A stretch of DNA of 64,000 nt from Manis javanica (Eukaryota > Chordata > Mammalia > Pholidota > Manidae), in NCBI RefSeq assembly GCF_040802235.1, contig NC_133165.1, positions 11,875,623-11,939,622 of the forward strand, in the 5' to 3' direction. The translations under genes and the position numbers were made by a program. A model generated the notes under the pieces. That model was not told the DNA's origin. It did not search any database and was given only the letters and a program-made list of their open reading frames with translations. The number at the start of each line of letters is the position of its first letter. The first letter of the stretch is position 1. Shown here in pieces: positions 1 through 9,600 of the stretch.

Positions 1-501
1 GGATGAGAAAGATTAGGGAGACTCAAATTGACGAATTCTTTCTTTTATGTGGAATTAGCCTTTTCTAAAGAAGGAAAGGTTAGTACAGATTATGTATACA
101 GGCAGGGAGAGTAGTGATGAAAGGGTTTCCTATGGAACAGTTATGACAGTTGCTGAGAAGTACAGAAAGCAAAGGATCTGTAAAAATATGACGGCACCAA
201 AGTGGGGTATTATACACCCTAGTAGAGCTCAGATGGGGGAAACATACTAAGTTAAGGAGCTACTATCAACTACCCATTTGTTGGTGGTAGCAGCATATTC
301 CTTTTATATACACTAAAAATATTTTTAATCCCTTAATAGATCTGGATAAAAGATTAAATAAATATTGCATGAATAAAAGAGCAAATATCAAATAAACTAC
401 AAATAAAATAAACAAAATGGTCTATTCTTAAAATAGTAATAAATGAAACAATATAATCATGAGAAATAAATGTCTACATATTCAAATTCTACTGTTCTCA
501 C
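1..501. other. LRRIQ1 intron, left edge of window
   Basis: This is AT-rich intron sequence downstream (in gene sense) of the last LRRIQ1 exon visible here. I searched both strands for a further leucine-rich-repeat exon and saw none, so the next LRRIQ1 exon must lie off the left edge. Confidence 0.6.
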
Positions 502-652
502 CAATTCGTGTGATTTTATTATGTGAAAGTTCAAGATTTTGGATATTAGTGCAGCCATCCAAACCATGAAAAGAAGTCAGTTGATTTTGATTAAGAAGAA
601 CAACACAGAGATTTTCCAGATTTTCACAATTGATGGTCTCAATATGGTTTTC
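502..652 (-). CDS. LRRIQ1: LRRIQ1 exon encoding leucine-rich repeats (second LRR exon)
   Basis: 151-nt exon. The acceptor is a TTTTAG at 658-653 and the donor is GTGAGA from 501. It continues in phase 0 from the preceding exon and encodes repeats such as [13 protein letters not shown]-type units (the sequence shows [18 protein letters not shown], then [15 protein letters not shown]). The LxxLxLxxNxI spacing is typical of SDS22-like leucine-rich repeats. It ends one base into a glycine codon. Confidence 0.93.
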
Positions 653-3600
653 CTAAAACAAAGAACAAATGTAATTAGTTTTGTTTCAGTGACTTATTAA
701 TGAAACATTTAAAGCTTGTAAAAATAGGAAGGATAAGGTATGATCCCCAAATAAATGTGACTCAATGTTTAAAATAACTATGCAGAATGTGATGCTATCT
801 CGATGAAAATATTAACTAAAGAAATAATTAACTAATTATGTATTGTTAATAATCTTAAAATATAGAAAATACAAGAAAACATAGAGGATTGTGTAACAAA
901 ATATTTCAAACAAAATATTCCAACAGGGTGTAGATTATGGTAGACTTAACAGTCCTCAATTAAGTGGCTATTGAAAAACTGCACATTTGGTCACAGTTCC
1001 TATAAAACTGTTACATGAGTAACAGTTTATAAAACATGGACATGAGCGCATTTTGCATGTGTGAAGGATGTGACCCATTACGAGCCAGAGGGTAGACCGT
1101 GGTAGACTGTTACTTCGGTAGCCCCTGATAAACCTCACAGGCCAATACCCACTCATCCATAGTCCCCTCCCACACAAACTCAGAGCTTAGCCCACAGACC
1201 ACCAGCGGGCATGATGCCGGCGGATACTTGCTAAGCACCTGCATATTAGAGCTTGTCTTTCTGGCACACTTACTCTTGGGTTTGAGCCATCCTATAAAGA
1301 AACCCAACACAGCTGACAGAGAGAGAGATTGAAATTCCCAGCCCCCAAAGCATCAGGCATATAAAGGAAGGCATTTTTGGACATTCCAGTCCCAGCTGCA
1401 AATTACATAAGAGACCCAATCAACACAATACAAAGCAGAAGAAATGCTCAGACAAGTGAGTCTGTCTGGTCTCAGTTCATGGCCCACAAAACCATGTGCA
1501 AATAAAATGGTTGTTTTAATTTACTATGTAATGTAAACATTTGTTATGCAGCAAAAAGTAAAAATCACTACATCATCTGCTAACAGAAGAGTAGTCTCTG
1601 GGCCATACCACCAAATCATCTTCCTACGACTCTCACAAATGTTGACCCTTGAGCTCTTTAGACCCTGAATTGCAAGTTATTTTAGTAAATTTTCTTCAAA
1701 ATTGTGATTTCTGAAATATAAATATGAATCCATTTTACATTTTAAAATAAATAAGACATATTTTATTATAAGATAAATTTAAAAAAGAGGACACACCTGT
1801 ACATCAATGTACTTCAGTTTTTTGCAGTTACTCAGGCTGTGCAAAGACATTAATCCACAGCGCCGAAGAGACAGAAACTGAAGGTTTGTACACTCTGCCA
1901 GTGTGGAGAGACTGCAACCTGGCAAATCTTGAAATGTAACTGTTGTAACCTAGACAATTTAAGAAAATTGGAGTGCATGAAATTATCTAACAATAATGAA
2001 TATAGATTATCTTGGCCTTGCAAGCTGTTTTTAAAAATTCATCTAAAAAATTAATATTTTATTTGAAACACCCATTTGTTAACAACTCAATTTCACTTAA
2101 GTGGGCTTCTTGTGATCCCCACATAGAGAAATCAAAATAATGCAATCATCCATGACCAAGTCCATAAGGAATATGCATAGAATCATTAATACAATAATTT
2201 ACTAGTCTCTGATTTTTCACTGAATTCCCTTTCCTTGTTTTCCATGTCTGTGGTTATTATTTTCAGGGTTGTCCTACATAAATGTTTAATATCTGAATTT
2301 GACAGTATCTTAGGAATACCTGGATAATAATAGGAGCCACAACAGTTCAGAGGATATATTTTGTGTCCCACCTGCCATGCTTCAACTAGAATGGCTCAGC
2401 TATCTTCCAAAAAAGAAGAAAGTTTGAGAAATTTTATAACCTGCAATAAGTAGAGCCATGCAATAATAACTGAATCATGTTATACAAACAACATTCTATT
2501 ACAAGTCATCTGTATTATAAATGTATGAATCATTCCTTGCTACGGACGAAAGTAATACAACCAGCGCATATAGAATCTGTAGTATAACAAACCATAAATA
2601 GTAATTTTTTCCTGCACTTTTCAAACATTTTGAAGACCATGCATTTACAACATCTCATATAATTGAAATATTACTGCGAATGCAATATTTAGTAAAGCTT
2701 TTTTTCTTGCAGAATTTTCCTATCTTTTTGGTTTTAGTCTTTTTAGCTAAAGAAAATTCCATATCAAAGAATCAATTCAACTTTATGCTACGTATATTAA
2801 GGACTACACTCAGAGTTCTAAAAGAGTATGTCAGGAGCGGGAGCCAAGATGGCGGCGTGAGTAGAGCAGTGGAAATCTCCTCCCAAAAACACATAGAGCT
2901 ATGAAAATATAACAAAGAAAAATCTTCCTAAAATAGAGACCACAGGACACAGGACAACATCCAGACCACATCCACACCTGCAAGAACCCAGCGCCTTGTG
3001 AAGGGGGTAAGATACAAGCCCCAGCCCGGCGGGACCCGAGCGCCCCTCCCCCCGGCTCCCGGCGGGTGGAGAGAAACCGGAGCAGTTTTTTTTTTGGCGA
3101 GCGCTTTTTGGAAGCCTTAGAGGGACGGGCCCCCGTTGCTGGGGAGGCAGGGTGGCGGGACCGGTGAGGAGGTGCCTGGGAACAGCGCCGGAGGACAAAG
3201 AATATCCCGCGTTTCTCCCTGCGAGACCTGGGGGCGGGTGCCTGAGACCGGTGCCTGAGGACGGAGGAGGTCGCGCGTTTTTCCCCTTTTTTTTTTTTTC
3301 TCTTTTTGGCAAGCGCTTTTTGGAAGCCTTGAAGGGACGGGGACCCCAGTGCTAGGGAGGCACGGTGGCGGGACTGGTGAGCGGGTGGCTGGGACCGGCG
3401 CCTGAGGACAAAGAATATCCCCCGTTTTTCCCTGCGGGACCGGTGGGCGGGTGCCTGAGACCGGCACTTGAGGACAGAGGAAATCGCGCGTTTTTCCCCT
3501 TTTTTTTTTCTCTTTTCTGCGAGTGCTTTTTGGAAGCCTAAAAGGGACAGGGACCCCGGTGCTAGGGAGGCAGGGCGGCGGGACTGGTGAGCGGGTGCCT

Positions 3601-6600
3601 GGGACCGGCACCTGAGGACAAAGAATATCCCGCATTTTTCCCTGTGGGACCGGTGGGTGGGTGCCTGAGACCAGCACCTGAGGACGGAAGAAATCGCGCG
3701 TTTTTCCCCTTTTTTTTCTCTCTTTTTGCCAAGTGCTTTTTGGAAGCCTTGAAGGGACAGGGACCCCGGTGCTAGGGAGGCAGGGCGGCAGGACTGGTGA
3801 GCGGGTGCGTGGGACCAGTGCCTGAGGACAAAGAATATTGAGCGTTCCTTCCCTGCGGGACCGGTGGGTGGGTGCTTTTTGGAAGCCTTGAAAGGACAGG
3901 GACCCTGGTGCTAGGGAGACAGGGCAGCAGGACCAGTGCGCGGGTGCCTGGGACCGGCACCTGAGGAAAAAAAAAAAAAATCGCGTGTTTTTTCTTTTTT
4001 TTTTCCTTTCTGTTCCCTCTCTCATTGTTGCTGTTGTTGTTTTGGTTTGGAGAGTGCTTTTTGGAAATCTTAAAGGGGCAGGACAGGTCACTTAGACCAG
4101 AAGCAGGGAATCTGGGGATCTCTGGGCACTCTAACCCCCTGGGCAGCAGGGAGCACAGAGGCCCCTTACGGAGATAAATAGTCTCCTGGCTGCTCCCCCT
4201 CTAACGGGGCTCCACCATTTTGGAGGAACAGCCCCAGCCAGGCCAAGCCCACAGCAACAGCGGAGATAAACCCCAAAGCAACTGGGCAGGAAGCAGAAGC
4301 CCTGTCTGCGCACAGCTGCCCAGCACAAGCCACTAGAGGTCGCTATTCTCCCAGGAAAAGGCTACAAACCAACAAGAAGGGAAGCTCTTCCAGCGGTCAC
4401 TTGTACCAGCTCTGCAGACTATCTCTATCACCATGAAAAGGCAAAACTACAGGCAGACAAAGATCACAGAGACAACACCTGAGAAGGAGACAGACCTAAC
4501 TAGTCCTCCTGAAAAAGAATTCAAAATAAAAATCATGAACATGCTGACAGAGATGCAGAAAAAAATGCAAGAGCAATGGGATGAGATGCAGAGAAAAATG
4601 CAAGAGCAGTGGGATGAGATGCAGAGAAAAATGCAAGAGCAGTGGGATGAAGTCCGGAAGGAGATCACAGATGTCAGGAAAGAGATCACAGAAGTGAAAC
4701 AATCCCTGGAAGGATTTATAAGCAGAATGGATAAGATGCAAGAGGCCATTGAAGGAATAGAAGCCAGAGAACAGGAACGTATAGAAGCTGACATAGAGAG
4801 AGATAAAAGGATCTCCAGGAATGAAACAACACTAAGAGAAATATGTGACCAATACAAAAGGAAAAACATTCGTATTATAGGGATACCAGAAGAGGAAGAA
4901 AGAGGAAAAGGGATAGAAAGGGTCTTTGAAGAAATAATTGCTGAAAACTTCCCCAAACTGGGGGAGGAAATAATCGAACAGACCATGGAATTATACAGAA
5001 CCCCCAACAGAAAGGATCCAAGGAGGACAACACCAAGACACATAATAATTAAAATGGCAAGGATCAAGGACAAGGAAAGAGTTTTAAAGGCAGCTAGAGA
5101 GAAAAAGGTCACCTATAAAGGAAAACCAATCAGGCTAACATCAGACTTCTCAACAGAAACCCTACAGGCCAGAAGAGAATGGCATGATATACTTAATGCA
5201 ATGAAACAGAAGGGCCTTGAACCAAGGATACTGTATCCAGCACGACTATCATTTAAATATGATGGTGGGATCAAACAATTCCCAGACAAGCAAAAGCTGA
5301 GGGAATTTGCTTCCCACAAACCACCTCTACAGGGCATCCTACAGGGACTGCTCTAGATGGGAGCACCCCTAAAAAGAGCACAGAACAAAACACACAACAT
5401 ATGAAGAAGGGAGGAGGAGGAATAAGAAGGGAGAGAAGAAAAGACTCTCCAGACAGTGTATATAACAGCTCAATAAGCGAGCTAAGTTAGGCAGTAAGAT
5501 ACTAAAGAAGCTAACCTTGAACCTTTGGTAACCACGAATCTAAAGCCTGCAATGGCAATAAGTACATATCTTTCAATAGTCACCCTAAATGTAAACGGAC
5601 TTAATGCACCAATCAAAAGACATAGAGTAATAGAATGGATAAAAAAGCAAGACCCATCTATATGCTGCTTACAAGAAACTCACCTTAAACCCAAAGATAA
5701 GCATAGACTAAAAGTCAAGGGATGGAAAAACATATTTCAGGCAAACAACAGTGAGAAGAAAGCAGGGGTTGCAGTACTAATATCAGACAAAATAGACTTC
5801 AAAACAAAGAAAGTAACAAGAGATAAAGAAGGCCACTACATAATGATAAAGGGCTTAGTCCAACAAGAGGATATAACCATTCTAAATATATATGCACCCA
5901 ATACAGGAGCACCAGCATATGTGAAGCAAATACTAACAGAACTAAAGAGGGAAATAGACTGCAATGCATTCATTGTAGGAGACTTCAACACACCACTCAC
6001 CCCAAAGGATAGATCCACCGGGCAGAAAATAAGTAAAGACACACAGGCACTGAACAACACACTAGAACAGATGGACCTAATAGACATCTATAGAACTTTA
6101 CATCCAAAAGCAACAGGATATACATTCTTCTCAAGTGCACATGGAACATTCTCTAGAATAGACCACATACTAGCTCACAAAAAGAGCCTCAGTAAATTCC
6201 ACAATATTGAAATTCTACCAACCAATTTTTCAGACCACAAAGGTATGAAAGTAGAAATAAATTCTACAAAGAAAACAAAAAGGCTCACAAACACATGGAG
6301 GCTTAACAACATGCTACTAAATAATCAATGGATCAATGAACAAATCAAAATAGAGATCAAGGAATATATAGAAACAAATGACAACAACAACACTAAGCCC
6401 CAACTTCTGTGGGATGCAGCGAAAGCAGTCTTAAGAGGAAAGTATATAGCAATCCAGGCACACTTGAAGAAGGAAGAACAATCCCAAATGAATAGTCTAA
6501 CATCACAATTATTAAAACTGGAAAAAGAAGAACAAATGAGGCCTAAAGTCAGCAGAAGGAGGGACATAATAAAGATCAGAGAAGAAATAAACAAAATTGA

Positions 6601-9600
6601 GAAGAATAAAACAATAGCAAAAATCAACGAAACCAAGAGCTGGTTCTTTGAGAAAATAAACAAAATAGATAAGCCTCTAGCCCAACTTATTAAGAGAAAA
6701 AGAGAGTCAACACAAATCAACATAATCAGAAATGAGAATGGAAAAATCACGACAGACTCCACAGAAATACAAAGAATTATTAAAGACTACTATGAAAACC
6801 TATATGCCAACAAGCTGGAAAACCTAGAAGAAATGGACAACTTCCTAGAAAAATACAACCTCCCAAGACTGACCAAGGAAGAAACACAAAAGTTAAACAA
6901 ACCAATTACAAGCAAAGAAATTGAAACAGTAATCAAAAAACTACCCAAGAACAAAACCCCGGGGCCGGACGGATTTACCTCGGAATTTTATCAGACACAC
7001 AGAGAAGACATAATACCCATTCTCCTTAAAGTGTTCCACAAAATAGAAGAAGAGGGAATACTCCCAAACTCATTCTATGAAGCCAACATCACCCTAATAC
7101 CAAAACCAGGCAAAGACCCCACCAAAAAAGAAAATTACAGACCAATATCCCTGATGAACGTAGATGCAAAAATACTCAATAAAATATTAGCAAACAGAAT
7201 TCAACAGTATATCAAAAGGATCATACACCATGACCAAGTGGGGTTCATCCCAGGGATGCAAGGATGGTACAACATTCGAAAATCCATCAACATCATCCAC
7301 CACATCAACAAAAAGAAAGACAAAAACCACATGATCATCTCCATAGATGCTGAAAAAGCATTTGACAAAATTCAACATCCATTCATGATAAAAACTCTCA
7401 GCAAAATGGGAATAGAGGGCAAGTACCTCAACATAATAAAGGCCATATATGATAAACCCACAGCCAGCATTATACTGAACAGCGAGAAGCTGAAAGCATT
7501 TCCACTGAGATCGGGAACCAGACAGGGATGCCCACTCTCCCCACTGTTATTTAACATAGTACTGGAGGTCCTAGCCACGGCAATCAGACAAAACAAAGAA
7601 ATACAAGGAATCCAGATTGGTAAAGAAGAAGTTAAACTGTCACTATTTGCAGATGATATGATACTGTACATAAAAAACCCTAAAGACTCCACTCCAAAAC
7701 TACTAGAACTGATATCGGAATACAGCAAAGTTGCAGGATACAAAATCAACACACAGAAATCCGTAGCTTTCCTATACACTAACAACGAATCAATAGAAAG
7801 AGAAATCAGGAAAACAATTCCATTCACCATTGCATCAAAAAGAATAAAATACCTAGGAATAAACCTAACCAAGGAAGTGAAAGACTTATACTCTGAAAAC
7901 TACAAGTCACTCTTAAGAGAAATTAAAGGGGACACTAATAAATGGAAACTCATCCCATGCTCATGGCTAGGAAGAATTAATATCGTCAAAATGGCCATCC
8001 TGCCGAAAGCAATATACAAATTTGATGCAATCCCTCTCAAATTACCAGCAACATTCTTCAATGAATTGGAACAAATAATTCAAAAATTCATATGGAAACA
8101 CCAAAGACCCCGAATAGCCAAAGCAATCCTGAAAAAGAAGAATAAAGTAGGGGGGATCTCACTCCCCAACTTCAAGCTCTACTACAAAGCCATAGTAATC
8201 AAGACAATTTGGTACTGGCACAAGAACAGAGCCACAGACCAGTGGAACAGATTAGAGACCCCAGAAATTAACCCAAACATATATGGTCAATTAATATTTG
8301 ATAAAGGAGCCATGGACATACAATGGCAAAATGACAGTCTCTTCAACAGATGGTGCTGGCAAAACTGGACAGCTACATGTAGGAGAATGAAACTGGACCA
8401 TTGTCTAACCCCATATACAAAGGTAAACTCAAAATGGATCAAAGACCTGAATGTAAGTCACGAAACCATTAAACTCTTGGAAAAAAACATAGGCAAAAAC
8501 CTCTTAGACATAAACATGAGTGATCTCTTCTTGAACATATCTCCCCGGGCAAGGAAAACAACAGCAAAAATGAGCAAGTGGGACTACATTAAGCTGAAAA
8601 GCTTCTGTACAGCGAAAGACACCATCAATAGAACAAAAAGGAACCCTACAGTATGGGAGAATATATTTGAAAATGACAGATCTGATAAAGGCTTGACGTC
8701 CAGAATATATAAAGAGCTCACACGCCTCAACAAACAAAAAACAAATAACCCAATTAAAAAATGGGCAGAGGAACTGAACAGACAGTTCTCCAAAAAAGAA
8801 ATACAGATGGCCAAGAGACACATGAAAAGATGCTCCACATCGCTAATTATCAGAGAAATGCAAATTAAAACTACAATGAGGTATCACCTCACACCAGTAA
8901 GGATAGCTGCCATCCAAAAGACAAACAACAACAAATGTTGGCGAGGCTGTGGAGAAAGGGGAACCCTCCTACACTGCTGGTGGGAATGTAAATTAGTTCA
9001 ACCATTGTGGAAAGCAGTATGGAGGTGCATCAAAATGCTCAAAACAGACCTACCATTTGACCCAGGAATTCCACTCCTAGGAATTTACCCTAAGAACGCA
9101 GCAATCAAGTTTGAGAAAGACAGATGCACTCCTATGTTTATCGCAGCACTATTTACAATAGCCAAGAATTGGAAGCAACCTAAATGTCCATCTGTAGATG
9201 AATGGATAAAGAAGATGTGGTACATATACACAATGGAATACTACTCAGCCATAAGAAGTGGAAAAATCCAACCATTTGCAGCAACATGGATGGAGCTGGA
9301 GAGTATTATGCTCAGTGAAATAAGCCAAGCGGAGAAAGAGAAATACCAAATGATTTCACTCATCTGAGGAGTATAGGAACAAAGGAAAAACTGAAGGAAC
9401 AAAACAGCAGCAGAATTACAGAACCCAAAAATGGACTAACAGGTACCAAAGGGAAAGGAACTGGGGAGGATGGGTGGGCAGGGAGGGATAAGGGGGGGGA
9501 AGAAGAAGGGGGGTATTAAGATTAGCATGCATGGGGGGGAGGGAGAAAGGGGAGGGTGGGCTGCACAACACAGAGAGGACAAGTAGTGACTCTACAACAT

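Larger units (their letters stand above)
2835..4432 (+). promoter_or_regulatory. L1 5'UTR / internal promoter
   Basis: 1.6-kb GC-rich leader before ORF1. It contains a YY1-type site at its start, a tandem array of ~210-bp monomers (3101-4053), and a unique segment (4054-4432) leading to ORF1. In L1s this region carries the internal RNA polymerase II promoter. Its GC content and CpG density differ sharply from the surrounding intron. Confidence 0.85.

Noticed and set aside
3101-4053. Regular repeats that might be mistaken for a CRISPR or satellite array
   Set aside because: The units are ~210 bp without short spacers and lie exactly between an L1 5' end and ORF1, so they are promoter monomers.
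4447-5112. 221-aa minus-strand ORF over L1 ORF1
   Set aside because: Its Ser/Cys/Phe-rich product is what antisense reading of a Lys/Glu coiled coil gives, with no independent support.
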